Assembly (NCBI GenBank): GCA_017446095.1
Contig: JAFSRN010000016.1
Span: 1-64,000 of the forward strand
Origin: Eubacterium sp.
GTDB taxonomy: Bacteria > Bacillota > Clostridia > Oscillospirales > Acutalibacteraceae
Length of the DNA stretch: 64,000 nt
Direction: 5' to 3'
Shown: piece by piece, positions 16,110 through 23,407 of the stretch
Layout of the letters: each line of letters begins with the position of its first letter
How positions within the stretch are numbered: position 1 is the stretch's first letter
Position numbers and translations under genes: made by a program
Notes under the pieces: generated by a model
What the model was told of the DNA's origin: nothing
The model's database searches: none
The model's input: the letters and a program-made list of their open reading frames with translations, nothing else

Positions 16110-16136
16110 CAAGCTCTCATTCGAGGGCTTGTTTTT
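16110..16136 (+). terminator. Terminator after the CAP genes
   Basis: CAAGCTCTC at 16110-16118 pairs with GAGGGCTTG at 16123-16131, followed by TTTTTCTTG; 8 bp after the CAP gene. Confidence 0.85.
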
Positions 16137-16197
16137 CTTGACTTATGTTTTAAACATAAGCAACATTATTAGCTAAACAACGAATATGAAAAAATAA

Positions 16198-16290
16198 TCA
16201 CAATTTCTTGTGATTGGTCATCAAAAACGTTGATACGATGTAGCGTATGCGCTACAATAAATATATCTCGTATTGACGAGATATATTTAT
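16198..16290 (+). promoter_or_regulatory. Sigma-A promoter with upstream palindrome and perfect +1 hairpin, copy B
   Basis: Palindrome TCACA-ATTTCT-TGTGA at 16198-16213; TTGATA at 16230-16235, 17-bp spacer, TACAAT at 16253-16258. It is followed at once by a perfect 14-bp hairpin: ATAAATATATCTCG at 16257-16270, loop TATTGA, complementary arm at 16277-16290. The hairpin begins within the -10 box, so the transcript would start inside it. It could protect mRNA or form a protein-binding cruciform. The same layout occurs at 4573-4655. Confidence 0.75.
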
Positions 16291-16307
16291 TTTTTGGAGG
16301 ATAGCGC

Positions 16308-16541
16308 ATGAGCAAACGAATAAAAATGAGAAGAATACCAAAAGCAAGAGTCAGGCTTACTGAACAGGAATTTAACGAGCTTCTGCAGAAACCGTATTTG
16401 ACAGTTGAGGATGTGCAGCCCTTTTTGGAAGAGAGTAACCCTGACTACGATGAGGATTTTGAGTGGAAATTGCACGAGGATCTCGCAAAGGGAATGATAA
16501 GCGATGAAGTATTTGACATAATCTCAGGTATTGAAAATTAA
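16308..16541 (+). CDS. Small acidic protein, full-length paralogue of 4685-4810
   Basis: 77 residues with GGAGG seven bases upstream. Basic N-terminus (MSKRIKMRRIPKARVRLTEQ) then a strongly acidic helical part (EESNPDYDEDFEWKLHEDL). Conserved LTEQEFNELLQK in both copies. No family recognised. Charge split and the autonomous promoter with operator-like palindrome suggest a DNA-associated regulator of the element, possibly acting on the TCACA...TGTGA sites; unproven. Confidence 0.6.
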   Translation: MSKRIKMRRIPKARVRLTEQEFNELLQKPYLTVEDVQPFLEESNPDYDEDFEWKLHEDLAKGMISDEVFDIISGIEN

Positions 16542-16672
16542 GGGCGGGTCACCGTCTTTAATTTTACTTTTTTGAGTATTAATATTAGGGTTTTGAAAAT
16601 GCATTAAACTTGGCTGAAAAAGGTTCAAAAAATACAGTATAAATTACAACGAAGGGTTAAAGAGGTAGACAA

Positions 16673-17359
16673 ATGATTTATGGTTATACAAGAATATCAA
16701 CGAATAAACAAAACATTGAACGCCAGATTAGAAATATAAGAAAAATATATCCTTCTTCTGAAATAATTAAAGAAGTTTACACGGGGACTAAAACATTCGG
16801 AAGAACCAAGTGGAACGCATTGATGAAACGGGTTGAAAGTGGCGATACTATTGTTTTTGATTCGGTCAGCCGTATGAGCAGGAATGCTGAAGAGGGATTT
16901 GCAATTTATAAAAAGCTATTCAACAACGGTGTTGAGTTGGTCTTTCTTAAAGAGCCTATGATTAATACTGATACTTTTAGAAAAGCGTTGGAAAGTAAAA
17001 TAGAACTAATAAATGATGATGTAGATATCATTCTAAAAGCCGTTAATGATTATCTTATGAAGCTCGCTGAAAATCAAATCTATATCGCATTTGAACAAGC
17101 TCAAAAGGAAGTAGATGATTTACATCAGAGAACCGTTGAGGGAATGATGACTGCGAAGCTTAACGGAAAACAAATAGGCAGAAAGGCGGGCACAAAAATA
17201 GTAACAAGAAAAAGCATAGTCGCAAAAGAAGGAATAAAAAAGTATTCCATAGATTTTAACGGTTCGCTGAATGATATAGAGTGTATGAAAATGGTTGGAA
17301 TTTCAAAAAACACATTTTATAAGTATAAACGAGAGCTCAAATCAGAAAGTTGTTTGTGA
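16673..17359 (+). CDS. Serine recombinase (resolvase/invertase family)
   Basis: 228 residues. Resolvase N-terminal domain with IYGYTRISTNKQNIERQIR: the nucleophile is Ser9, with Arg7 beside it; SGDTIVFDSVSRMSRNAEEG carries the further catalytic Arg/Ser cluster. A long helix (about 130-160) leads to a small C-terminal DNA-binding part with KMVGISKNTFYKYKREL helix-turn-helix. Size and layout are those of resolvases/invertases rather than large integrases. It may resolve multimers of the element or invert a segment nearby; no clear paired res sites were seen. Confidence 0.88.
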   Translation: MIYGYTRISTNKQNIERQIRNIRKIYPSSEIIKEVYTGTKTFGRTKWNALMKRVESGDTIVFDSVSRMSRNAEEGFAIYKKLFNNGVELVFLKEPMINTDTFRKALESKIELINDDVDIILKAVNDYLMKLAENQIYIAFEQAQKEVDDLHQRTVEGMMTAKLNGKQIGRKAGTKIVTRKSIVAKEGIKKYSIDFNGSLNDIECMKMVGISKNTFYKYKRELKSESCL

Positions 17360-17378
17360 AAAAAACAAAAAAAGTTTT

Positions 17379-17416
17379 GGCATATTTTTAATTTGTGACC
17401 ACTAATTAATGAAAGG
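17379..17416 (+). promoter_or_regulatory. Putative ECF-sigma promoter, copy 4
   Basis: GGCATA at 17379-17384, 15 bp, CACTAATTAATGAAAGG from 17400. The downstream half differs from copies 1-3 (TTAATG for TAAGTG), so strength may differ. It lies 20 bp after the recombinase stop. Confidence 0.68.
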
Positions 17417-17436
17417 ACAATTTGGAGGTAAAAAAT

Positions 17437-17535
17437 ATGTTAAACAAAATCTTTAAAACGCGTCAGGAAAAAAGAGAAGAAATTGATAATACAAGACGCA
17501 GAGTAGATGAACTAATTGAAAAGTATTCAAAGTAA
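17437..17535 (+). CDS. 32-residue highly charged peptide
   Basis: Frame MLNKIFKTRQEKREEIDNTR... with GGAGG at 17424-17428, eight bases upstream, directly after ECF promoter copy 4. Nearly all charged, likely one amphipathic helix. Comparable to the 34-residue peptide at 11511; both start ML-(R/N)-(R/K)-I. Possibly a leader or small regulator of the regulon. Confidence 0.5.
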   Translation: MLNKIFKTRQEKREEIDNTRRRVDELIEKYSK

Positions 17536-17547
17536 TGGAGGCAGATT

Positions 17548-17910
17548 ATGAAAAGGTTTGTAATAGCTTTCTTATCGGTAATTATTGCTGTTTCATTTGC
17601 TGCCTGTGCAAATAAATCCACACAAAACGAACCGACTGAACAAACGACAGCATTGAGTACAACAGAGGCATCTAATATTGAAAAGAGCGAAGCTGAGACA
17701 GCAGCAACAGTAATTGATACCGAAACTGAAAAATCAATATACGATAACTCGTTAGACGAGCCTTCTTATGAACCTCAGTATCACACTTGTCCTGCTTGCG
17801 GAGGAAGCATGGGGCAGTTTGTTGTTACATCTGTTGATGCAAACGGAATTCCGTTTCAGGAGTGGATCCCTTGCGGGACCTGCGGCGGTTCAGGCGTTAT
17901 ATACTATTAA
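17548..17910 (+). CDS. Lipoprotein with DnaJ-like cysteine pairs
   Basis: 120 residues; GGAGG upstream. Lipoprotein signal with lipobox VSFAAC (Cys20). A Thr/Glu-rich linker (about 22-75) leads to a C-terminal zinc-binding-like segment CPACGGS ... CGTCGGSG, the CxxCxGxG pattern of DnaJ zinc fingers. Outside the membrane such a segment might bind metal or unfolded protein, or be a disulphide pair. No overall family recognised. Behind ECF promoter copy 4. Confidence 0.7.
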   Translation: MKRFVIAFLSVIIAVSFAACANKSTQNEPTEQTTALSTTEASNIEKSEAETAATVIDTETEKSIYDNSLDEPSYEPQYHTCPACGGSMGQFVVTSVDANGIPFQEWIPCGTCGGSGVIYY

Positions 17911-17941
17911 TTTATATCACTAATAAAAAGGAGTAAAAGAT

Positions 17942-19804
17942 ATGAAAAAAACTATTAGCTTATTATTAGCAATTATTATGATTGTCAGCGTATTCGGTAG
18001 TGTTAACCTTACCGCGTATGCGGCTACCGTAAAAAGTTCAGATATCCTGAATTTTTCGCAGCATGTTAAGACGGTGTATAATGCAGCGTTGAATCGTAAA
18101 GACGTTACAATAACCGTGTATTCTAAATCAAGCGCGGGGACAGACGTTGACTATGTTATTTATAGCGCGGCAACAAGCGATGATTACAGCACATCAAGCA
18201 AATCGGGTTATCATATGCATCCAGGAGGCTGGTCTTCTGGTATCGGTACTCTCAAAAGCGATAAGAGCGGCTACAAAAAATTCCGTATCACTTATAATCT
18301 TAAAGGTGGCTACGTTACTACAATCGATATGGAAAAAGAATTGTTTGCAGCAGTTTCAAAAATTGTAAGCAATCTTGACTTAAAGAGCAGCAAGGTATCT
18401 GATTACACTAAGATTTACAGAATATACAATTTCCTTTGCAGCTCTGTAAAATATGATTACGATAATTATAATAGCAGTAATTACGGATTAAGGTGCAATG
18501 CTTACGCAGCGCTTGTAAACGGCACCGCTGCGTGCGGAGGCTATGCAGACGCATTCAACATCCTTGCAAAAGAAGCAGGACTCAAATCATGTGTTATTAT
18601 AGGCCCCGATCACGCATACAACATTGTAAAGCTCGGTGGCAAGTGGTACAACCTTGATGCCACCTGGGATTCCGAATACTTCAGCAGCGGCACATATCAT
18701 TTTTTCCTTCAGAGCAATGCTGACTTTACTAACTGCAAACAGTCAAAATATCACCAGCGTAGTGGAAAGTTTAACAGTGTAGAGTTTAACAAAGCACACC
18801 CGATGGCTACTAAATCATACAAGGGCAAAACCGTAAAAATTAGCGCCTGCAGTCACTCTTCTAAAGTTGATTTAAAAGGCAGAAAGTCAACTTGCAAAGC
18901 AAGGTCGTTCGGCGGCGGAAAGTATTGCAAATCCTGTGGCGCACTGGCAGGTGGCAAAAGGGGTAAATTTGCGTCTTGTAAAAAGGAGTGGAAAACGGAC
19001 AGAGATGCTACCTGCACAAAAAATGGCAGCAAGGAAAACTACTGCGTTTACTGTAAAAAGGTTTATTCCACTGCGGCAATTGCAAAGAAGGCTCATAATT
19101 ATAAGAGCACAACTGTTAAGGCAACCTGCTGGTCAGACGGTTACACTGCACAGGTTTGCACGATGTGCGACGCAATTAAAAGCGGCACAAAGAAAACTCT
19201 GCCGAAACTTAACCATGTTGCAGATAAGGTTTATTCCGTAGAGAGTGAACCGACCTGCACGCAGACAGGTGTTCGCATTATCCACTGCAAACTGTGCGAC
19301 GCTAAAGTTTACGATTACCCTGCAATCGACAAAAACAATCACAGGTGGGATAGCGGCAAGGTTACCGTTAATCCTACTGCAACTAAAGATGGAACAAAGA
19401 TTTATACCTGCATAAGATGCAAGAAAACCAAGACTGAAACCCTGCCCGCAACGGGTATAGCAACTAAAACTGAAACTGTTTCTGATCAAGTAGAGTTTAC
19501 TTCAAGCAAGTACAATCCAACCACTAACAAGCGAACACTCACTTGGAACATGGTTGAAGATTGCGACGGTTACATTTTGCGCATATCAAAAGTGGCTGAT
19601 TTCACCGAAAAAACTGGTTTGATTCTTCTTGAGGGTAATGACCGTAACACTTATGTTACAGAAACCTTCCCCGATGAAGTGTATTATGCAAGGGTTGAAG
19701 CTTACAAAGTTATTGACGGCAAAAAGACAGGAATATCCAGAAGCAAAACACGCAAGCTTTATGTTAAAGACGGTAAAGGCTATTATCAGACATTATCTAA
19801 ATAG
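17942..19804 (+). CDS. Secreted transglutaminase-like protein with Cys-pair repeats and Fn3-like end
   Basis: 620 residues. Signal peptide about 1-26 ending AYA. Transglutaminase-like papain-fold domain at about 130-260 with a full triad: Cys198 (TAACGGYADAFN), His224 (GPDHAYNIV) and Asp239 (NLDATWD). Residues about 300-510 contain five CxxC knuckles (CKSCG, CVYCKK, CTMCD, CKLCD, CIRCKK), each followed by a similar beta stretch, a repeat pattern common in clostridial surface proteins. Residues about 520-620 are an Fn3-like domain. The enzyme could crosslink or cleave peptide bonds at the cell surface. Part of the ECF copy-4 operon. Confidence 0.87.
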   Translation: MKKTISLLLAIIMIVSVFGSVNLTAYAATVKSSDILNFSQHVKTVYNAALNRKDVTITVYSKSSAGTDVDYVIYSAATSDDYSTSSKSGYHMHPGGWSSGIGTLKSDKSGYKKFRITYNLKGGYVTTIDMEKELFAAVSKIVSNLDLKSSKVSDYTKIYRIYNFLCSSVKYDYDNYNSSNYGLRCNAYAALVNGTAACGGYADAFNILAKEAGLKSCVIIGPDHAYNIVKLGGKWYNLDATWDSEYFSSGTYHFFLQSNADFTNCKQSKYHQRSGKFNSVEFNKAHPMATKSYKGKTVKISACSHSSKVDLKGRKSTCKARSFGGGKYCKSCGALAGGKRGKFASCKKEWKTDRDATCTKNGSKENYCVYCKKVYSTAAIAKKAHNYKSTTVKATCWSDGYTAQVCTMCDAIKSGTKKTLPKLNHVADKVYSVESEPTCTQTGVRIIHCKLCDAKVYDYPAIDKNNHRWDSGKVTVNPTATKDGTKIYTCIRCKKTKTETLPATGIATKTETVSDQVEFTSSKYNPTTNKRTLTWNMVEDCDGYILRISKVADFTEKTGLILLEGNDRNTYVTETFPDEVYYARVEAYKVIDGKKTGISRSKTRKLYVKDGKGYYQTLSK

Positions 19805-19863
19805 GATTTGTTTGAGCGAAAACACACATAGTGATATTATAAAGCTTATGGAAAGGGTTTAAG

Positions 19864-21453
19864 ATGAAAAAGATTATCAGTGCTGTATTAGCAATTATTA
19901 TAGCCGTAAGCAGCTTCAGCGCAGGGCTCACAGCATTTGCGGCTGACACGGTTTACGACATCACAGGCTTTCGCCTGTATGAGAAAGAGGACGAATACGG
20001 AACTCCTTATCTTCATATTGAATGGGATAAGAACAAAGGTCTGAGCAAAGACAATTACGATTTAATATGTAAAATCGGTAAAAAAACAGGTGATATAAAA
20101 GATGTTGATGAGCACGCTGAAACAATAAAGGAAAAAAAGGGGAAGCTATATGTGGAATTTGAACTTTTAGGAAACCTTGATTACAGCTTTTGGCTGCAAT
20201 ACTGGGGTGAAGATGATAACGCCAAATTCAATTCGCCAACGCTTACCCATTCAACTTCAGGCGATGTGCCGAGAGTAAGCTATATCTCTCACCCTAAAAA
20301 GTACACAATAAATGTTTATTCCAAATACAAGATGAGTTACACTCACATCTATAAGTACAATTCCAAAAAGAAAAAATACGAATTTTTCAAAAAAGGAAGT
20401 ATGTACGGCAACGACTATAAATTCACTAAAAAAGAAAAGTACAAAATCAAAGCAGTTTCGTGTTTCAAAGGCCAGAAATTTGAATCGAAGTTTTCAAATT
20501 TTATCGTTCCGAGAAACGACTGCAATAAGCAAATAAAAATCAATTCTGCAAAATCCAATAAGAACGGCAAGATAACCGTTAAGTGGAAAAAGGTAAAGGG
20601 TGCAAGCGGATATGTTATAAATACGATTTCCTGCAGCGATAAGTTTATTCCCTATCATGTTGACATGGATAATGAGGATAATTTCGGTACCAAACAGGGT
20701 GAAGAATCGATTTACAGCAGCGAATATGTTAAAGTACCAAACGGGAAGACGACATCAAAAACCATCAGCGAATTTGAGGGCGTTACCTATTGGGTGTGCG
20801 TAACACCTTATTTCATTAAGGGTAACGGTTATTGCTTCGGAAAAACTTCATCGTTGATTAAAGTGTGCGTGAAATCCAAGCTCAAGGGAAAAATCAATAC
20901 AAATAAGGTATTAAATTCTGCAAAGCTTAAGCCCCAGAAAGCAGATAATAAGCAGCTTGACAAGATACTTGATATAATACTTAAAAAATATACCAATAAG
21001 GATATGACTACGGCTCAGAAGGTATACGCCTGTTATAAGTATGTAAGCAATGAACGCTTCAGCACATACGGTGTTAAGGTTAAAGCAAACGATTGCCCCT
21101 TTACTACTGAAGAAGATGCGTTAGAACTGCTGAGAACTAAAAAGGGCGATTGCGTCAGCTATAACTCTCTAATTATAATGCTGATGAAAAAGATCGGATT
21201 TACAAAGCTCTATTTAGCAGGTGGCACAACAACGAAAAGCGGCGGTGGATGGACACAGCATTTCTGGTGCGTTGCAAAAATTAACGGCAAGTTCTATATA
21301 TTCGATCCAAGACTTGCAATCTATAGCAGCGACAAAAACACAAAAATGTATTTCTGCGTCCCTGTTTCTGACAAGAATTCTGTTGCACAGAAATACAGAT
21401 ATTATTTGCCATATTTTGTATTTGGAAAGAATAATGACTTTGCTTTAGCTTAA
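19864..21453 (+). CDS. Secreted Fn3/transglutaminase-like protein
   Basis: 529 residues. Signal peptide about 1-28 ending AFAA. Two Fn3-like segments (about 30-120 and 215-335, the latter with ITVKWKKVKGASGYVIN) and, at the C-terminus, a transglutaminase-like domain with Cys430 (KKGDCVSYNSL), His466 (TQHFWCVAKINGKFY) and Asp481 (FDPRL). The domain order is the reverse of the preceding gene. Lies 59 bp downstream of it and is last in the ECF copy-4 block. Confidence 0.83.
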   Translation: MKKIISAVLAIIIAVSSFSAGLTAFAADTVYDITGFRLYEKEDEYGTPYLHIEWDKNKGLSKDNYDLICKIGKKTGDIKDVDEHAETIKEKKGKLYVEFELLGNLDYSFWLQYWGEDDNAKFNSPTLTHSTSGDVPRVSYISHPKKYTINVYSKYKMSYTHIYKYNSKKKKYEFFKKGSMYGNDYKFTKKEKYKIKAVSCFKGQKFESKFSNFIVPRNDCNKQIKINSAKSNKNGKITVKWKKVKGASGYVINTISCSDKFIPYHVDMDNEDNFGTKQGEESIYSSEYVKVPNGKTTSKTISEFEGVTYWVCVTPYFIKGNGYCFGKTSSLIKVCVKSKLKGKINTNKVLNSAKLKPQKADNKQLDKILDIILKKYTNKDMTTAQKVYACYKYVSNERFSTYGVKVKANDCPFTTEEDALELLRTKKGDCVSYNSLIIMLMKKIGFTKLYLAGGTTTKSGGGWTQHFWCVAKINGKFYIFDPRLAIYSSDKNTKMYFCVPVSDKNSVAQKYRYYLPYFVFGKNNDFALA

Positions 21454-21566
21454 AAAGAAGGACAATTGTAATCTTTTTACTATGGCTTAGTGCGATGAGC
21501 TATACAACAAACTTGTTCATGCGATTTTACTTCCTTTCAGAAGTGCCGTATGGACACAATGGTTAA

Positions 21567-21595
21567 GGGGACTGTAAAAAACAGTCCCCTTTTTC
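21567..21595 (+). terminator. Terminator of the ECF copy-4 operon
   Basis: Perfect 9-bp stem GGGGACTGT (21567-21575) / ACAGTCCCC (21581-21589) followed by TTTTTCTT. Confidence 0.9.
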
Positions 21596-21624
21596 TTGAC
21601 AATTTGAAAATGCCGATATATAAT
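21596..21624 (+). promoter_or_regulatory. Consensus sigma-A promoter for the Fic gene
   Basis: TTGACA at 21596-21601, 17-bp spacer, TATAAT at 21619-21624. Both boxes are perfect. Two direct copies of AGTATCA follow at about 21625-21645 and might be an operator. Fic is therefore independent of the ECF regulon. Confidence 0.85.
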
Positions 21625-21663
21625 AGTATCAATTAGTATCAGTTGTTTTAGCAGGTGAGAAAA

Positions 21664-22821
21664 ATGGATGCAATACTATTTTCAAAAATGCTTAGTGATA
21701 AGCATTCAGTTGATTTAAAGAAGTTAAAGCATAAATATCCTGACGAGTTTAACAACTATATCAAAACTCTCAAAGAAGGGTATTACAAGGGTTTACCGCT
21801 GTTGGATTTTAACGGAAATCAAACGGTGTTTCTTTCGTCGTGCACAAATATAAATCTCGACGCAGTAAAGCTACTCTACACCGCTCAAAATGATTCTTAC
21901 GGCATCAGCAGCGTAGAAGATGAAATAATTTCAACTTCATCTATTGAAAGCATTGATTTCAGCAGGGACAGTGTGCGTAGCATTATGAAAGGCTATGCAC
22001 CAAAGGACGAGGCGGAAAACCGCATTTTCGGTCTGAAAAAAGGCTTTGAATTTATCAGCGATAAAACCAATAGGATTACGGAAGAAAACCTTTACACATT
22101 ATATATGATGGCCGTGGGTGATTTCCTCGATGATGAAAGCAAGTTAGCCCTTGGTCATTACTACCGCCACGATGAGGTTTTTGTAGTCGGTTCGGAAATT
22201 GAACACGCAGGAATCGACCACAGGAAGCTTGGCAAATATATGAAATCGCTTATTGCCTTTGCAAATGCAAAGGATGACATCAACGATTTGGTTAAAGCTT
22301 CAATGCTTCACTTCTATATAGCATACCTGCATCCGTATTTTGACGGCAACGGACGAATGGCAAGACTTGTTCATATGTGGTTCCTTGTTCAATGTGGATA
22401 TGAAACCACGCTGTTCGTTCCGCTTTCAAGCTATATTGAACGCAGCAGAAAGAAGTATTACAACGCCTTTACGCTTGTTGAGGACAACTACAAATTTTCA
22501 GGTGTGATTGATTTAACACCTTTCCTTGTGTATTACAATGAAAACGTGTATAACAGAATAACTGATCAGCAAGTCGCTGTCGATGTTCTTGAAAAGTATA
22601 AAGAGTTGTTGGACAGCGGTAAAATCACCGCAAAGGAAGCGGAGCTCTGGCAGTTCGTCTTATCGTTTTATGCAGGCAATCCGTTCACTACCAAACAGCT
22701 TGAAAAGGATTTTGGCAATGCGGCTTACGCTACGATTCGTTCATTTGTGCTGAAGTTCACGGATTACGGTTTGCTCACGGCAACTCAAATGAAGAATAAG
22801 GTGTTCTACAGAATTGGCTAA
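21664..22821 (+). CDS. Fic-domain protein (probable AMPylase) with N-terminal inhibitory motif
   Basis: 385 residues from the ATG at 21664 (AGGTGAG upstream overlaps the alternative GTG at 21655). The Fic core motif HPYFDGNGRMAR begins at His223, matching HPFx(D/E)GNGRxxR. An inhibitory-helix-like motif TSSIES at 91-96 resembles (S/T)xxxE(G/N), with Glu95 as the residue that would block ATP. The last 80 residues look like a winged helix (FTTKQLEKDFGNAAYATIRSFV), common in class II Fic regulators. Such proteins transfer AMP to hydroxyl side chains; some act as toxins or self-regulators. No antitoxin gene nearby; inhibition appears internal. Confidence 0.9.
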   Translation: MDAILFSKMLSDKHSVDLKKLKHKYPDEFNNYIKTLKEGYYKGLPLLDFNGNQTVFLSSCTNINLDAVKLLYTAQNDSYGISSVEDEIISTSSIESIDFSRDSVRSIMKGYAPKDEAENRIFGLKKGFEFISDKTNRITEENLYTLYMMAVGDFLDDESKLALGHYYRHDEVFVVGSEIEHAGIDHRKLGKYMKSLIAFANAKDDINDLVKASMLHFYIAYLHPYFDGNGRMARLVHMWFLVQCGYETTLFVPLSSYIERSRKKYYNAFTLVEDNYKFSGVIDLTPFLVYYNENVYNRITDQQVAVDVLEKYKELLDSGKITAKEAELWQFVLSFYAGNPFTTKQLEKDFGNAAYATIRSFVLKFTDYGLLTATQMKNKVFYRIG

Positions 22822-22841
22822 AAACCACTTCTCTCTAAAAT

Positions 22842-22866
22842 CGTCGGGCTTCGGCTCGGCGTTTTT
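22842..22866 (+). terminator. Terminator of the Fic gene
   Basis: CGTCGGGC-TTCG-GCTCGGCG stem with two wobble pairs, followed by six T. Related in sequence to the hairpins at 11123 and 12380. Confidence 0.85.
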
Positions 22867-22959
22867 TCTTGCTTGCTCCAATTAATTATTATATATAGTA
22901 TATAATAATTAATTAACAAGAAGGTAGCGGGGAATTTGCCGATTTGAGTTATCGTAAAA

Positions 22960-23016
22960 TGCCACGCATTTGCCACGGTATTGGGGTGAAAATGGCGTTT
23001 GCCACGCCAATGCCAC
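22960..23016. promoter_or_regulatory. Candidate integrase arm sites, right end
   Basis: TGCCAC at 22960-22965, 22971-22976, 23000-23005 and 23011-23016: two pairs with 11-bp spacing each, one helical turn. They match the TGCCAC pair beside the left att. A 93-codon minus-strand frame over this area has no ribosome site and is rejected. Confidence 0.6.
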
Positions 23017-23118
23017 ACCAATAACGCGTTATAATAATGCTTAACAAGGGGTGAATATTTTTGCTGTAAAATCCCTGAAAAAGCAAGTAACCAAGCCATT
23101 TTTGGCTTGGTTACTAAC

Positions 23119-23174
23119 CTGGTGGAAGAGGGTGGATTCGAACCACCGAAGTCGTTGACGTCAGATTTACAGTC
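23119..23174. repeat. Right att repeat, inside tRNA-Tyr
   Basis: 56 bases identical to 2049-2104; here they form the 3' two thirds of the intact tRNA-Tyr gene. Element length between the repeats is about 21.07 kb. Crossover probably lies in the anticodon-stem region as for many tRNA-targeting integrases. Confidence 0.92.
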
Positions 23175-23204
23175 TGATCCCTTTGGCCACTCGGGAACTC
23201 TTCC
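23120..23204 (-). tRNA. tRNA-Tyr (GTA)
   Basis: 85-nt class II tRNA with long variable arm; anticodon loop CTGTAAA gives anticodon GTA; acceptor GGAAGAG pairs with CTCTTCC; discriminator A and CCA are encoded. Integration target of the element. Confidence 0.97.
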
Positions 23205-23210
23205 AAATAT

Positions 23211-23286
23211 TGGAGCTGGTGAACGGACTTGAACCCCTGACCTGCTGATTACAAATCAGCTGCTCTACCAACTGAGCTACACCAGC
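23211..23286 (-). tRNA. tRNA-Thr (TGT)
   Basis: 76 nt. Acceptor GCTGGTG with CACCAGC, D loop AGCTCAGTTGGTAGAGC, anticodon loop TTTGTAA (anticodon TGT), T loop GGTTCAAGTCC, encoded CCA. Six bases separate it from tRNA-Tyr; probably one transcript. Confidence 0.96.
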
Positions 23287-23407
23287 GCATCTCCAATGCC
23301 TTAATACTATATCACAACATATGGGATTAGTCAATACTTTTTTGAAAAAGCGAATAAATTTTTACATTTTTTCTCGTTCTGCATATGATAATCTTGAGGT
23401 GATTACC

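Noticed and set aside
22818-23099. 93-codon minus-strand frame between Fic and tRNA-Tyr
   Set aside because: Runs through the Fic terminator and the TGCCAC sites; no ribosome site.
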